A stretch of DNA of 64,000 bases from Chitinasiproducens palmae (GTDB lineage: Bacteria; Pseudomonadota; Gammaproteobacteria; Burkholderiales; Burkholderiaceae). How positions within the stretch are numbered: position 1 is the first letter of the stretch; every line of letters starts with the position of its first letter. Shown here piece by piece: positions 9,816 to 19,560 of the stretch. The notes below the pieces were generated by a model. That model searched no databases and was not told the DNA's origin. It worked only from the letters and a program-made list of their open reading frames with translations. The stretch is taken from contig NZ_FNLO01000002.1 of NCBI RefSeq assembly GCF_900095735.1, positions 75,626 to 139,625 on the forward strand. The letters are read 5' to 3'. Both the position numbers and the translations under genes were made by a program.

Positions 9816-10249
9816 CTCATATCCTGGAAGCGGGGGACGGCGATCCGTCCGCCGGCGGGGGCAGCCGAAGCTGCAAGCGTCGCCTGCGTTCCGGTTAACG
9901 CGGGGCGGCGCAGCTTGGTCTACGTCAAACCGACGGAAAACTGAAATTTTTTTGGAGTGCTGGGTAACTGTTGCGGCAAGAATTGCTCAGGCGGGGTCCG
10001 ACCGCATACGTGTAAACGCGCGGTTGAGCCGCCAAGCTAGGCCATCTTCAATGGCAAAGTCGCCCCTACGTGGCACGCCGCTGACGGCGCACTGCGCGCT
10101 ACACGATGCAACTGCCGACCGGCGAATCGACCGGCGAGCCGACGTTGGTATCCACCGTGGTATCGACACTCGCGAGGACGTCGGTATCGACGTTCGGGAA
10201 AACCCTGCTTGCTGACTGTTTGACCCACTTATTACTATTGCGGCCATGG
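9816..10249. other. Divergent intergenic region
   Basis: This 434-bp spacer serves the lipoprotein gene (left) and the dehydrogenase operon (right). No gene is evident. At about 10137-10200 degenerate GGTATCCAC/GGTATCGAC repeats occur, which translate as a TVVST-like pattern in the extended frame of the dehydrogenase and are judged non-coding. An A/T tract (GAAATTTTTTTG, about 9944-9955) sits upstream of the lipoprotein start. Confidence 0.5.
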
Positions 10250-10267
10250 ATTGCATACGTATGCAAT
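10250..10267. promoter_or_regulatory. Perfect 18-bp palindromic operator
   Basis: ATTGCATACGTATGCAAT is a perfect palindrome with the central CG step favoured by LacI-family operators (TGnAAnCGnTTnCA-like). It lies 33 bases before the start of the dehydrogenase gene, an ideal place for repression by the LacI-family protein encoded at the end of this gene group (14219-15295). Confidence 0.7.
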
Positions 10268-10300
10268 ACGCATAACGTTCCTCACAAGAAGGAGAACATC

Positions 10301-11608
10301 ATGGCTGTATGGCTCAAAAAGGGCGCCGACGCAGAAGCAGTGAAAAGTGCCGACAGACAGGTTCGGGACACGGTCGAGCAGTTGCTGGCCGACATCGAGC
10401 AGCGCGGCGACACCGCCGTGCGCGAACTGTCGGTTCGTTTCGACAAGCTGGAGCGCGACGACTATCGCCTGAGCGATGCCGAGATCCAGGCCTGCCTGGA
10501 TCAGCTCAGCCAGCGCGACCTCGACGACATCCAGTTCGCGCAGACCCAGGTTCGCAATTTCGCCCAGCATCAGCGCGATTCAATGAAGGATATCGAGGTC
10601 GAAACGCTGCCGGGCGTCGTGCTGGGTCACAAGAATGTCCCGGTCGCCGCGGCCGGCTGCTACGTGCCTGGCGGGAAGTATCCGCTGCTGGCCTCGGCGC
10701 ACATGTCGGTCATCACCGCCAAGGTCGCCGGCGTGCCACGCGTCATCACCTGCGCACCGCCGTATCAGGGCAAACCCGCGCCGGCGATCGTTGCCGCGCA
10801 GCATCTGGCCGGCGCCGACGCGATCTACTGTCTGGGCGGGATCCAGGCGATCGGCGCGATGGCGATCGGCACCGCGTCGATCAGCGCGGTCGACATGCTG
10901 GTCGGACCGGGCAATGCGTTCGTCGCCGAAGCGAAGCGTCAATTGTTCGGACGCGTCGGCATCGACCTGTTCGCCGGGCCGACCGAAACCCTGGTGATTG
11001 CCGACGAGACGGTGGACGGCGAGCTGTGTGCGACCGACCTGCTGGGTCAGGCTGAACATGGTCCGGATTCCCCGGCCATCCTGCTGACGACTTCCGAGGC
11101 CTTGGCACGCGACACCCTTGCAGAAGTCGAGCGCCTGCTGAAGATCCTGCCGACCGCCGAGATCGCGCGCCGGGCGTGGGAAACCTACGGCCAGGTGATC
11201 GTCGCCGAATCCGATGCGGAAATGGTGTCTATCGCCGACGAGATCGCCTCCGAGCACGTGCAGGTGATGACGCGCGATCCGAATTACTTCCTCGACAACA
11301 TGCGCAACTACGGCGCGCTGTTTCTCGGCGCCCGCACCAATGTCGCTTACGGCGACAAGGTCATCGGCACGAACCACACGCTGCCCACCAAGCGCGCCGC
11401 GCGCTACACGGGTGGCCTGTGGGTCGGCAAGTTCCTGAAAACGTGTACCTACCAGCGCGTGTTGACCGACGAGGCATCGACCCTGGTTGGGGAGTACTGT
11501 TCCCGCCTGTGCGCGCTCGAAGGCTTCGCCGGCCACGGCGAGCAGGCGAATGTACGCGTGCGCCGGTACGGGCACAAGGATGTGCCATACGGTGGCGCGG
11601 CGCGCTGA
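10301..11608 (+). CDS. Histidinol-dehydrogenase-family oxidoreductase, HpsN-like
   Basis: A 435-residue zinc/NAD dehydrogenase of the HisD superfamily. The catalytic Glu318-His319 pair lies in IASEHVQVM, the predicted metal ligands are the Gln and His of GQAEHGPDS, the Asp of AYGDKVIG and a C-terminal His in FAGHGEQ. Context is not histidine biosynthesis: a GntP permease, an SDR and a LacI regulator follow on the same strand. The catabolic branch of this family includes sulfopropanediol 3-dehydrogenase HpsN, and the protein looks more like that branch than HisD, but the substrate is not proven. The start at 10301 has GAAGGAGA 8-10 bases upstream; a longer frame to 10106 crosses the operator. 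Confidence 0.82.
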   Translation: MAVWLKKGADAEAVKSADRQVRDTVEQLLADIEQRGDTAVRELSVRFDKLERDDYRLSDAEIQACLDQLSQRDLDDIQFAQTQVRNFAQHQRDSMKDIEVETLPGVVLGHKNVPVAAAGCYVPGGKYPLLASAHMSVITAKVAGVPRVITCAPPYQGKPAPAIVAAQHLAGADAIYCLGGIQAIGAMAIGTASISAVDMLVGPGNAFVAEAKRQLFGRVGIDLFAGPTETLVIADETVDGELCATDLLGQAEHGPDSPAILLTTSEALARDTLAEVERLLKILPTAEIARRAWETYGQVIVAESDAEMVSIADEIASEHVQVMTRDPNYFLDNMRNYGALFLGARTNVAYGDKVIGTNHTLPTKRAARYTGGLWVGKFLKTCTYQRVLTDEASTLVGEYCSRLCALEGFAGHGEQANVRVRRYGHKDVPYGGAAR

Positions 11609-11804
11609 CGCGCGGCCGGCGCGGGGGTGAAGGCGCTGCAGTGCCTTGCGGAGACCACGCCCGCAGCGTTTCCACCGGTCGGAACCACGAGCGGCGCCGC
11701 GCTTCCAGCGCACCGCGCGAGACGATCCGTCGTCGCGGTGCCCGCGGCGCCGTTCCCTGGCAAGTCCGACCGGTTCGTTCAACATTACAAGACATAGAAC
11801 AGTC

Positions 11805-13196
11805 ATGAGTATCGTCATTGCCCTTGCGGCCCTCGGCCTGCTGATGCTGGCGGCCTATCGGGGCTACAGCGTCATCGTCTTCGCTCCGCTGGCCGCGCTC
11901 GCGGCGGTGCTCCTGACCGAACCGGCCGCGGTCGCGCCCGCGTTTTCGGGCTTGTTCATGGACAAGATGGTGGGCTTCATCAAGCTCTACTTCCCTGTCT
12001 TCATGCTGGGCGCGCTGTTCGGCAAGCTCATCGAGTTGTCCGGTTTCTCGCGTGCGATCGTCGAGGCGGTGGTAAAGCTGCTCGGCCGCGAGCGGGCCAT
12101 CCCGGTCATCGTGATCGTCTGCGCGCTGCTCACCTATGGCGGCGTTTCGCTGTTCGTGGTGGTGTTCGCGGTGTATCCGTTCGCGGCGGAAATGTTCCGC
12201 CAGGGCGGCATCCCGAAGCGGCTGATGCCGGCGACGATCGCGCTTGGCGCGTTCACGTTCACGATGGACGCGATGCCGGGCTCGCCGCAGATCCAGAACA
12301 TCATTCCGACGACTTTCTTCAACACGACGTCCTGGGCCGCACCGTGGCTCGGCACGCTCGGCTCGCTGTTCGTGTTCATCCTGGGCGTGGTCTATCTGGA
12401 ACGCTGCCGTCGCCGCGCGAAGGCGGCCGGCGAGGGCTACGGAAACATCCTGCGCAACGAACCGGAGACGCCCGAACACATTGCGCTGCCACATCCGTTG
12501 CTCGCGCTCTCGCCGCTGGTGCTGGTGGGCGTGGTCAACCTGCTGTTCACCTATTGGATCCCGACCTGGTATCCGGGACACTATCCGTTGCGCCTGCCCG
12601 GCCTGCCGGCGCCGATCGACGTCGACGTCTCGAAACTGGTCGGTATCTGGGCCGTGTTGGCGGCGCTGCTCAGCGGCATCCTGGTGGTGTTGATCACGTC
12701 GTTCCGCGTGGTGAAGGCGCGCCTTGCCGACGGTAGCAAGACCGCGGTGGCCGGCGCGATGCTCGCGACGCTGAACACCGCGTCGGAGTATGGCTTCGGC
12801 GCGATCATCGCTGCGTTGCCCGGCTTCATCCTGCTGGCCGACGCGCTGCGGGTCATTCCGAATCCGCTGATCAATCAAGCCATCACGATCAACCTGCTGG
12901 CCGGCATCACCGGTTCGTCGTCAGGCGGCATGAGCATCGCGTTGGCGGCGATGGCCGACCAGTTCATCAGCGCGGCGCACGCGGCGCACATACCGCTGGA
13001 GGTGCTGCATCGGGTCGCCTCGATGGCCGCTGGCGGCATGGACACGTTGCCGCACAACGGTGCCGTCATCACCCTGCTGGCGGTCACCGGCTTGACGCAT
13101 CGCGAGGCTTACAAGAACATCTTCGTGATGACGCTGATCAAGATCGCCGCATCGTTCTTCGTGATCGCGTTGTTCTACACCACCGGGCTGGTCTGA
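11805..13196 (+). CDS. GntP-family permease
   Basis: A 463-residue hydrophobic inner-membrane protein with 12 or more predicted helices. MDAMPGSPQIQNIIPTTFF (about residues 150-168) and TGSSSGGMSIALAAM (about 370-385) match the GntP gluconate/hydroxy-acid permease family, including the Gly/Ser-rich re-entrant segments. It lies 196 bp after the HisD-like dehydrogenase and before an SDR, so it likely imports the hydroxy-acid or sulfonate substrate they oxidise. The start at 11805 begins a typical first membrane helix; the upstream frame extension is arginine-rich and non-coding. No strong ribosome site is visible. Confidence 0.87.
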   Translation: MSIVIALAALGLLMLAAYRGYSVIVFAPLAALAAVLLTEPAAVAPAFSGLFMDKMVGFIKLYFPVFMLGALFGKLIELSGFSRAIVEAVVKLLGRERAIPVIVIVCALLTYGGVSLFVVVFAVYPFAAEMFRQGGIPKRLMPATIALGAFTFTMDAMPGSPQIQNIIPTTFFNTTSWAAPWLGTLGSLFVFILGVVYLERCRRRAKAAGEGYGNILRNEPETPEHIALPHPLLALSPLVLVGVVNLLFTYWIPTWYPGHYPLRLPGLPAPIDVDVSKLVGIWAVLAALLSGILVVLITSFRVVKARLADGSKTAVAGAMLATLNTASEYGFGAIIAALPGFILLADALRVIPNPLINQAITINLLAGITGSSSGGMSIALAAMADQFISAAHAAHIPLEVLHRVASMAAGGMDTLPHNGAVITLLAVTGLTHREAYKNIFVMTLIKIAASFFVIALFYTTGLV

Positions 13197-13222
13197 ACGC
13201 AGCATTGCATTCTCGTACCGGG

Positions 13223-13270
13223 CGTCCCTGCAGTCGTCCCTGAAGCTGTCCCTGAAGCCGTCCCTTACTC
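13223..13270. repeat. 12-bp tandem repeat, four copies
   Basis: Four 12-base units CGTCCCTGCAGT, CGTCCCTGAAGC, TGTCCCTGAAGC and CGTCCCTTACTC lie in the 113-bp spacer between the permease stop and the SDR start. It belongs with the other short-unit repeats in intergenic gaps of this window. Confidence 0.75.
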
Positions 13271-13309
13271 GAACCGCCCGTCTCCGCATTGCTCACGCGC
13301 CTGCCCGCC

Positions 13310-14077
13310 ATGTCGACACTGCCCGCCACACCTTCTGCCTCGCTCGATGGTCAGCACGCGCTGGTTACGGGTGGTAGCAGCGGCATCGGTTTGGCGGCTG
13401 CCGCGGCACTCGGCCGGGCCGGCGCACGCGTCACACTGGCGGCGCGTCGGCCGGCCGAGCTGGAAGCCGCTTGCGATGTGCTGCGCGGCGAGGGCATCGA
13501 CTGTTGCGGATTGCCGTTGGATGTGACGGACCCGGAGAGCGTCGATGCCGCGGTAGCTGCTTCATCGGCATTCGACATCCTGGTCAACAACGCAGGGATG
13601 AATCGGCCGAAGCCGCTCGCGCAGCTGAGCAACGACGACATCGATGCGGTGCTCGACTTGAACGTCAAGGCCGTGTTCTACGTGACGCGCGCGGTCAGTC
13701 GCCAGATGGTGGCGCGCGGACAGGGCGGGGCGATCATCAATGTGTCCTCGCAGATGGGCCACGTCGGCAGTCCGGGCCGCACGCTGTACTGCGCGAGCAA
13801 GCACGCGATCGAAGGCATGACCAAGGCGCTCGCGTGGGAACTGGGCGAGCATGGCATTCGCGTCAACAGCCTGTGCCCGACCTTTATCGAGACGGCGATG
13901 ACCGCGCCGATGTTCGCGCAGGCCGGGTTCGCCGACTGGGTGCGGTCGCGCATTGCCCTGGGACGACCCGGCCAGCTTGCCGAAGTGATGGGCGCCATCG
14001 TTTTTCTGGCCAGTGCGCAGTCCAGCTTGATGACCGGCAGCGCGCTGATGCTCGACGGTGGCTGGACCGCTGCGTGA
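13310..14077 (+). CDS. SDR-family oxidoreductase
   Basis: A 255-residue classical short-chain dehydrogenase/reductase: TGGSSGIG nucleotide loop (about 26-33), NNAG motif, and catalytic Ser in VSSQMG with Tyr160 and Lys164 in YCASK. It ends with a typical SDR C-terminus (LMLDGGWTAA). It forms an operon-like group with the HisD-like dehydrogenase and GntP permease, so it probably performs a second oxidation or reduction on the same substrate. The start at 13310 was chosen over 13289 because it gives a normal-length N-terminus. A LacI regulator follows 141 bp later. Confidence 0.88.
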   Translation: MSTLPATPSASLDGQHALVTGGSSGIGLAAAAALGRAGARVTLAARRPAELEAACDVLRGEGIDCCGLPLDVTDPESVDAAVAASSAFDILVNNAGMNRPKPLAQLSNDDIDAVLDLNVKAVFYVTRAVSRQMVARGQGGAIINVSSQMGHVGSPGRTLYCASKHAIEGMTKALAWELGEHGIRVNSLCPTFIETAMTAPMFAQAGFADWVRSRIALGRPGQLAEVMGAIVFLASAQSSLMTGSALMLDGGWTAA

Positions 14078-14218
14078 GCGGCACCCCGGCCCGCCACCCG
14101 CCACCCGCCACTTCCGGCCGAGCAGACGGATTTCTGACATCTTGCAACGAAAGGTCGGCTTCACCGTCTTTAGAATAGGCGAATCGCTTCCCATGCGTTC
14201 TCTGCAACGCTCTGCCCA

Positions 14219-15295
14219 GTGACAGAATCGAACGAAAGGGGCGCGCGACGTCCTGCCACCGCACACGACGTGGCGCGCCTCGCCGGCGTCAGCCAGTCGG
14301 CGGTCTCGCGGGCTTTCTCGCCCGGTGCCAGTGTCTCGCCGGCAACGCGCGAGAAAGTCATGGCCGCGGCAACCCAGCTCGGTTATCGACCCAATCAGAT
14401 CGCGCGTTCGCTGATCACGCGCCGCTCCAACATCATCGGCGTGGCGATGCCGAACACGGGCAATCCTTTCTACCGCAATGCGTTGAACGCTTTATCGGTC
14501 GAATTTGCAAGGATCGGGTACCGGATCCTGCTGTTCACCAGCGACCCGGTTGCCGGTAGCGATCCGATCCTCGCGGAGGTGCTGCGCTATCAGGTCGATG
14601 CCGTCGTGTTGATTTCGACCAGTCTGTCCTCTCACTTCGCCGAGGAGTGCATGCAGATCGGCGTGCCGGTCGTGCTGCTGAACCGGCGCACCGACAGCGC
14701 GGCGGTGTCGTCGGTGACGGGCGACAACACCCGTGGCGCGCGCGCGATCGCCGCCTTTCTGCTCGCAGGCGGGCATCGGCGCTTCGCCTATGTCGCCGGT
14801 CTCGAAACCTCCTCGACCAATCGCGATCGCGAGGCAGCCTTTTTTGCGGCGCTTGCGCAGGCGGGCGTCGACGGCGTCGAGCGCCAGTCGGGCCATTACA
14901 CCGCCGAGGGCGCGGCGCAGGCGGCGAGGGTACTGCTTGCACGCAGGAGCCGCCCGGATGCGATCTTCTGTGCCAACGACGATATGGCGTTCGCCGTGAT
15001 GAACGTGGCACGTGCGGAGTACGGGCTCGACATCGGCAAGACCCTGTCGATCGTCGGTTTCGATGACACGGACCTTGCCGCGTGGCCGATGCTAGACCTG
15101 ACCAGCTATGCACAGCCGGTGCAGCCGATGGTGGCGCACGTGCTGGAGAGCATCGTTGCGCAGCTGGAGGGAGGCGTGCAAGCGACGCACCATGTGGTGC
15201 GGGGCGAATTGATCGTGAGGCGCTCGGCGCGGCGCCCGTCGTCCGGCGTCGAGCGTCTCGACGACGGGCGCGAAATCTGGCGGGCGAGCGACTGA
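14219..15295 (+). CDS. LacI-family transcriptional regulator
   Basis: A 358-residue repressor. The N-terminal helix-turn-helix reads TAHDVARLAGVSQSAVSRAF (about 14-33), and the rest is a periplasmic-binding-protein-like sensor with IGVAMPNTGNPFY and SIVGFDDTDLAAWPML motifs. It starts with GTG at 14219; an ATG at 14192 is out of frame and stops at once. No clear ribosome site is visible. Being the last gene of the HisD-like/GntP/SDR set, it is the best candidate to bind the 18-bp palindrome at 10250-10267. The ligand is probably the imported substrate or its oxidised product. Confidence 0.88.
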   Translation: MTESNERGARRPATAHDVARLAGVSQSAVSRAFSPGASVSPATREKVMAAATQLGYRPNQIARSLITRRSNIIGVAMPNTGNPFYRNALNALSVEFARIGYRILLFTSDPVAGSDPILAEVLRYQVDAVVLISTSLSSHFAEECMQIGVPVVLLNRRTDSAAVSSVTGDNTRGARAIAAFLLAGGHRRFAYVAGLETSSTNRDREAAFFAALAQAGVDGVERQSGHYTAEGAAQAARVLLARRSRPDAIFCANDDMAFAVMNVARAEYGLDIGKTLSIVGFDDTDLAAWPMLDLTSYAQPVQPMVAHVLESIVAQLEGGVQATHHVVRGELIVRRSARRPSSGVERLDDGREIWRASD

Positions 15296-15342
15296 GCCGC
15301 CGACCGCTGCGGCGCCAGCGCCCCGGCGGTCGTTCCCGACCG

Positions 15343-17841
15343 TTACAGTTTGTACGTCAGCGTGGCCATCGCGTTGCGGCCCTCGCCATACGTGCCCTGT
15401 CCCGACAGATAAACGAGATACTTCCTGTTGAAGATGTTATTGAAGTTGATCTGCAGCGAAATCTTCGGTGTGAATTCGTACCGAGCCATCAATTCCGCGA
15501 CGCCGACGGGCTTCTGCTCGTAGACGACGTTGCCGGCGAGACTGGTTGCGATGGTCGTGTACGTACGATTCTGCCAGTTGAAGCCGCCGCCCACCGTCAA
15601 TGCGTGCCAGGTGTTCGGCAACCGCCATGTGGTGAACAATCGGAACTGCGTGGTCGGGATGTCGGGGTTGTACGGGGTCCCGCTTGCCTGCGCTGCCATC
15701 GTTCGCGACAGACCGGCGACCACGTTCCAGCCCGGCAGCGGCTCGCCGGCAACCTGCGCCTCGAACCCCTTGCTCGTCACGCCTTTTGCGCCGATGTAGG
15801 CGAAGCTGGTGGTGCCGGGAACGATGTTGCTGCCGTCCCGCGTCGCCACGTTGTCCTGCTCGATCTTGAACAGCGAGAACGAGGTGTTCAGGCGTCCGTT
15901 CAGATGCTCGCCCTTGATGCCTATCTCGTAATTGGTACCGGTGACCGGCGACAGATAGTTGCCGCTGACGTCGCGATAGTTCTGTGGCAGAAAGATATCG
16001 GTGTAGCTCGCATAGACCGAGTAGACCTCATTCAGGTCGTAGATCGCGCCGGCGTACGGAGTGAACGCACTGTGACTGCGCGTCGCCGTGAGCGTTTCGT
16101 TGCGCCAGTCCGTCTGCCGGGCGCCCAGAATGAAGCGCAACCGGTCCGTCAGCGACAGACGCAGCGCGCTGTACGCGCCGACTTGCCGAGTCCGGTCGAC
16201 CGAGGCAATCGCGCCGGCGCGCCAGCTCGGCTCGGCGTACGAGCCGTCCCATGCGTAGAAGTTGCCCGTGCTTTGAAGTGGCGTCGCCGCGGCGTGCGAG
16301 ATCTGGACGTCGCGTGACTGGCTGAAATTGAATCCGATCACCCACTCATGGCGCCGGCCAAGCAGTGTGAACGGTCCGGTGGCCTGCGCATCCAGGCTGT
16401 TTTGCTGGAAGAAGTCGGTCGTGTAATTGGCCAGCGGCGTCAGTCCCTGACCGGTCAGACGATTCATGTTGCCAGACAGATAGAGCAGCCGCGCGTCGTA
16501 TTCGCTCTTGCGATGGGCGAGATTGAGCTTGGCTTTCCAGCCGTTCTCGAAGCGGTGCTCGAGATTGGCGAAAGCCGTCTGATTGGTCATCGACCAGTAT
16601 GTCCATGGCGTGGCCATCGTCTTCGACTTGTCCCACTCCGCGTAGGTGCCGTCGCTGAATACCAGCGGTAGTCCGCCCCAGGTGACACTGGTCGGCCGGT
16701 TGCGCTGGTAATCAAAGCCGACGTTCAACGTGGTGCGTGGGCTCAGATCAGCCTCGACGACGCCGTAGAACACCTGCTTGTTGCTGTGATACATGTCCAG
16801 TTGCGAGTTCTTGCTCTGTGCCATCGCGACCACCCGCGCGCGGACCCCGCCATCGCTGCTCAGCGGCGTCGACAGATCGACCGTCGCCCGACGGCGGTTC
16901 CAGGTGCCGAGTCCCAATGAAGCCGATCCGGCCAGCGTCTTGCTATCTGCCCGTTTGCGGACCAGGTTGATCGAGGCCGACGGATAGCCGGCGCCGGTCA
17001 ACAGGCCGGTCGCGCCTCTGACTACCTCGATGCGGTCGTAGATGATCGGATCGTTGTGCGTCTCGCCGTAATAGGAGTTGCGCAGACTTGTCGGCACCCC
17101 GTCATATTGAATGTTGTCCACGGCGAAACCGCGCGAATTGAAGAAGGAGCGTTCGCTGTCCCAAGTGGTGACTGCCACGCCGGTCACGTTGCGCAGCGCC
17201 TGGGCCAGGGTCTGCAGATCCTGGTCACGAATCTGCTGCTGCGTAACCACACTCACCGATTGTGGCGTGTCTCGCAGGGCGAGCGGCAGCCCGGTGGCCG
17301 CGGCGGTCGCGCCGGTCGTGTACGAGCCGGTGCCCTCGGTCTTCGTAGCGTCCGCGCCGGCGGTGACGTGCACCGGTTCAAGCGCACGTGCGTCGCTGCG
17401 AACGTCGCCCTGTGTGGCCGGCGTCAGCACATAGCCGCCGTTTTCCCTCCGCACCGCCGCCAGTCCCGTGCCGCTCAGCAACGTTGCGAAGGCCTGGTCG
17501 ATCCCGTACTCACCGTGCAGGCCGGCGGTGGTCTTCCCTGACGTCTGGACTGCCGTAAAGGTGATCGGGGCGCCCGCGGTACTGGCCAGCGCGCGCAGCG
17601 CTGGGGCGAGCGCGCCCGCCGCGATCTCATAATGCTGTTGTGAAGGCGCTTGCACCTGAGCGAACGCCGGTACGCCGTGACTTGCCGCCAGGCCCGCGGC
17701 GAGGCCCGTGCGGCGCAACGCCACGACCGTCTGGCGCACGGCCCGGCGTCGGCGCCGCGACGTCGCGGCATGGCGGCCGGGCCGCGCGCTTTCGGTGGAA
17801 TTTCTTGGACTGCGCTGACCGGAAGACATGACTTTCCCCAT
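15343..17841 (-). CDS. TonB-dependent siderophore receptor with STN signalling domain
   Basis: An 832-residue outer-membrane receptor. After an Arg-rich signal peptide ending in PAFAQ, residues 70-145 form the secretin/TonB N-terminal (STN) domain (YEIAAGALAPALRALAS) used for surface signalling. A plug with PQSVSVVTQQQIRDQ and EVVRGATGLLTGAGYPSASINLVRK follows, then a beta-barrel ending in a terminal LTYKL. It resembles FpvA/FhuE-type hydroxamate siderophore receptors. The gene lies 100 bp downstream of fecR, so the three form a FecI/FecR/receptor cassette in which siderophore binding should activate the sigma factor. An alternative start 12 bases inside (17829) has a good GGGGA site. Confidence 0.92.
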   Translation of the reverse strand: MGKVMSSGQRSPRNSTESARPGRHAATSRRRRRAVRQTVVALRRTGLAAGLAASHGVPAFAQVQAPSQQHYEIAAGALAPALRALASTAGAPITFTAVQTSGKTTAGLHGEYGIDQAFATLLSGTGLAAVRRENGGYVLTPATQGDVRSDARALEPVHVTAGADATKTEGTGSYTTGATAAATGLPLALRDTPQSVSVVTQQQIRDQDLQTLAQALRNVTGVAVTTWDSERSFFNSRGFAVDNIQYDGVPTSLRNSYYGETHNDPIIYDRIEVVRGATGLLTGAGYPSASINLVRKRADSKTLAGSASLGLGTWNRRRATVDLSTPLSSDGGVRARVVAMAQSKNSQLDMYHSNKQVFYGVVEADLSPRTTLNVGFDYQRNRPTSVTWGGLPLVFSDGTYAEWDKSKTMATPWTYWSMTNQTAFANLEHRFENGWKAKLNLAHRKSEYDARLLYLSGNMNRLTGQGLTPLANYTTDFFQQNSLDAQATGPFTLLGRRHEWVIGFNFSQSRDVQISHAAATPLQSTGNFYAWDGSYAEPSWRAGAIASVDRTRQVGAYSALRLSLTDRLRFILGARQTDWRNETLTATRSHSAFTPYAGAIYDLNEVYSVYASYTDIFLPQNYRDVSGNYLSPVTGTNYEIGIKGEHLNGRLNTSFSLFKIEQDNVATRDGSNIVPGTTSFAYIGAKGVTSKGFEAQVAGEPLPGWNVVAGLSRTMAAQASGTPYNPDIPTTQFRLFTTWRLPNTWHALTVGGGFNWQNRTYTTIATSLAGNVVYEQKPVGVAELMARYEFTPKISLQINFNNIFNRKYLVYLSGQGTYGEGRNAMATLTYKL

Positions 17842-17941
17842 ATTCGCTGCGCCTCGAAATGAGGGCCTCGTCAGGTAGGTGCCGCGAGCCGGTCAGTCGG
17901 GCAGTCGTTTTTCGAGAATTCTTGCTCGGCACCCTCGCTGC

Positions 17942-18949
17942 TCAGCGCGCCGCTTCCACCACGACCCAGTAGCGCGTGCGTGCGCGCACGCGGACGGGCA
18001 GGGTATTCGGCAGCATCGCCAGCGCCCGATCGGTGTCGCGCAACGGCAGAACCGCGGAAAAACGCAGGTCGGCAACCGAAGGGTCGCACCGCAGGACGCC
18101 GCTCCGGTAGCGGCTCAGTTCCGTTAGAAAATCCGCCAGCCGCATGTCGTCGGCCACGATCTGCGCATGCGTCCAGGCGACGCTTGCGACGTCGATCGGC
18201 TGGGGTTCGGACGTGCTTGTCGGTGTGAATGTGGCCTGCTGTCCGGCCTCCAATACGCGAGCCTGCATCGTGTCTCGCGGTTCCAGCCGTACGCGATGGG
18301 TTTGCACGGCGACAGCCGTAGTGCCGTCTCGCTGCCGAACGACGAACTGAGTGCCCAGCGCCACGACGCTGCCTTCCGCCGTGCGAACGCGCAGGAGGCC
18401 GGGCTCGGGCTGCCCCGCAACCTTGAGATGGCCGGTAGTCACCATGATCTCGCCCGCAAGCAGGACAATCTCGCGCGATGCGGCATCGAAGCGGATGTCC
18501 ACCGCAGTGCCGGTGTTCAGCAACAGCGTCGTTCCGTCGGCAAGTGTCACGTGGCGCTGTTCCCCGGTGCCGGTGCGGTAATCCGCCAACACGCGCTGGC
18601 CGAAAGGTGTGCGCGAGCCGCCATAAGCCATCGCGCCCGCGGCCGCGATCACGATCAGGCCGCGCAGCGCGCGGCGCCGCTCGGGCAGTTGCAGCGCGGG
18701 ATCGTTCAGCGCATGCCGTGCCGCTGGATCCATGTCACGCAGCCGGCGGCTCACCGCCTCAAGGTGGCGCCAAGCTCGCTCGTGGTCCGGCGACGCCGCT
18801 CGCCACGCTTGCCAGCGGCATCGTTGCTCGCCGGACAGTTCGCCTGCCATCAGCGCGGTGAACCACGCGGCAGCCTCGGCGGCCACGTTTTCGTCGATCG
18901 GCAGCCCGCCTGCCCGCAGCGGGATCGCCACGTGAGTGTCACGAGCCAT
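17942..18949 (-). CDS. FecR-like anti-sigma/sigma regulator
   Basis: A 335-residue single-span inner-membrane protein. The cytoplasmic N-terminus has the FecR DUF4880 pattern (AAAWFTALMAGELSGEQRCRWQAW), a membrane segment follows at about 95-110 (LRGLIVIAAAGAMAYG), and the periplasmic FecR domain carries HVTLADGTTLLLNTGTAVD. It transmits receptor occupancy to the sigma factor. It begins 3 bases after the sigma-factor stop codon, indicating one transcript with translational coupling; the receptor is next downstream. Confidence 0.93.
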   Translation of the reverse strand: MARDTHVAIPLRAGGLPIDENVAAEAAAWFTALMAGELSGEQRCRWQAWRAASPDHERAWRHLEAVSRRLRDMDPAARHALNDPALQLPERRRALRGLIVIAAAGAMAYGGSRTPFGQRVLADYRTGTGEQRHVTLADGTTLLLNTGTAVDIRFDAASREIVLLAGEIMVTTGHLKVAGQPEPGLLRVRTAEGSVVALGTQFVVRQRDGTTAVAVQTHRVRLEPRDTMQARVLEAGQQATFTPTSTSEPQPIDVASVAWTHAQIVADDMRLADFLTELSRYRSGVLRCDPSVADLRFSAVLPLRDTDRALAMLPNTLPVRVRARTRYWVVVEAAR

Positions 18950-18952
18950 GCG

Positions 18953-19462
18953 TCAAGCGGCGAGACGGAACAGACATTGGCAATTGGCGCGAGACAGGTA
19001 TTGTTTGACCGAGCTGGCGGAGACGTTCAGGCGTTCCGCGATTTGCTGATAGGTCAGCGCTTCCAGGTGCGCCAGCAAAAACGCCTGCTTGACGCGCAAT
19101 GGCAGCCCATCGAGTGCCGAGTCGATCTCCTGAAGTGCCTCGAGGACCATCAAACGCTTTTCGGGAGGGGGCGCAGTCTCCTCGGGCAACGCGGCAAGCG
19201 CTTCGAGGTAGCTGCGTTCGATCAGTTGGCGCCGGTAGCGGTGCGCAAGCAGGCGTTTCGCAATGGTCGCCAGGAAGGGGCGCGGCTCGCGGATTTCTTG
19301 CAGCGTGCCTGCCTTGATCACGCTCAGGAAGGTGTCGTGCGTCAGATCGGCGGCATCGCACGCATTGCCCAGCCTGCCTCGAAGCCAGGTCTGCAGCCAG
19401 CCATGATGGCTAACGTAGAAGGTCTGCACTTCCTCTTGGCCGGCGGGCGTCAGGGAGGTCAT
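18953..19462 (-). CDS. ECF sigma factor, FecI type
   Basis: A 169-residue ECF sigma factor with sigma region 2 (about 15-80, DAADLTHDTFLSVIK) and region 4 (about 108-165, LTYQQIAERLNVSASSVKQYLSRA). It should direct RNA polymerase to the receptor promoter upon iron-siderophore signalling. Upstream, a Fur-box-like sequence at 19474-19496 predicts repression by iron. First gene of the fecI-fecR-receptor cassette. Confidence 0.94.
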   Translation of the reverse strand: MTSLTPAGQEEVQTFYVSHHGWLQTWLRGRLGNACDAADLTHDTFLSVIKAGTLQEIREPRPFLATIAKRLLAHRYRRQLIERSYLEALAALPEETAPPPEKRLMVLEALQEIDSALDGLPLRVKQAFLLAHLEALTYQQIAERLNVSASSVKQYLSRANCQCLFRLAA

Positions 19463-19473
19463 GATGCGAAAAT

Positions 19474-19496
19474 ATAATAAGAATCGTTCGCATTAT
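19474..19496. promoter_or_regulatory. Fur-box-like site upstream of fecI
   Basis: Read toward the sigma-factor gene, ATAATGCGAACGATTCTTAT (19496 to 19477) followed by TAT matches the A/T-rich NATWAT-repeat pattern of Fur boxes and the usual location before fecI-type genes; it ends 12 bases before the ATG. Family knowledge plus pattern; not a perfect 19-mer. Confidence 0.65.
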
Positions 19497-19560
19497 AGCG
19501 AAGAACTGATTCGTCGAGGCTGGACCCGGGACGAGCGGGCTGTCTGGCGCTCGCTAACGG

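Noticed and set aside
10301-11608. Biosynthetic histidinol dehydrogenase (hisD)
   Set aside because: No other his genes nearby; permease, SDR and LacI regulator indicate a catabolic relative.
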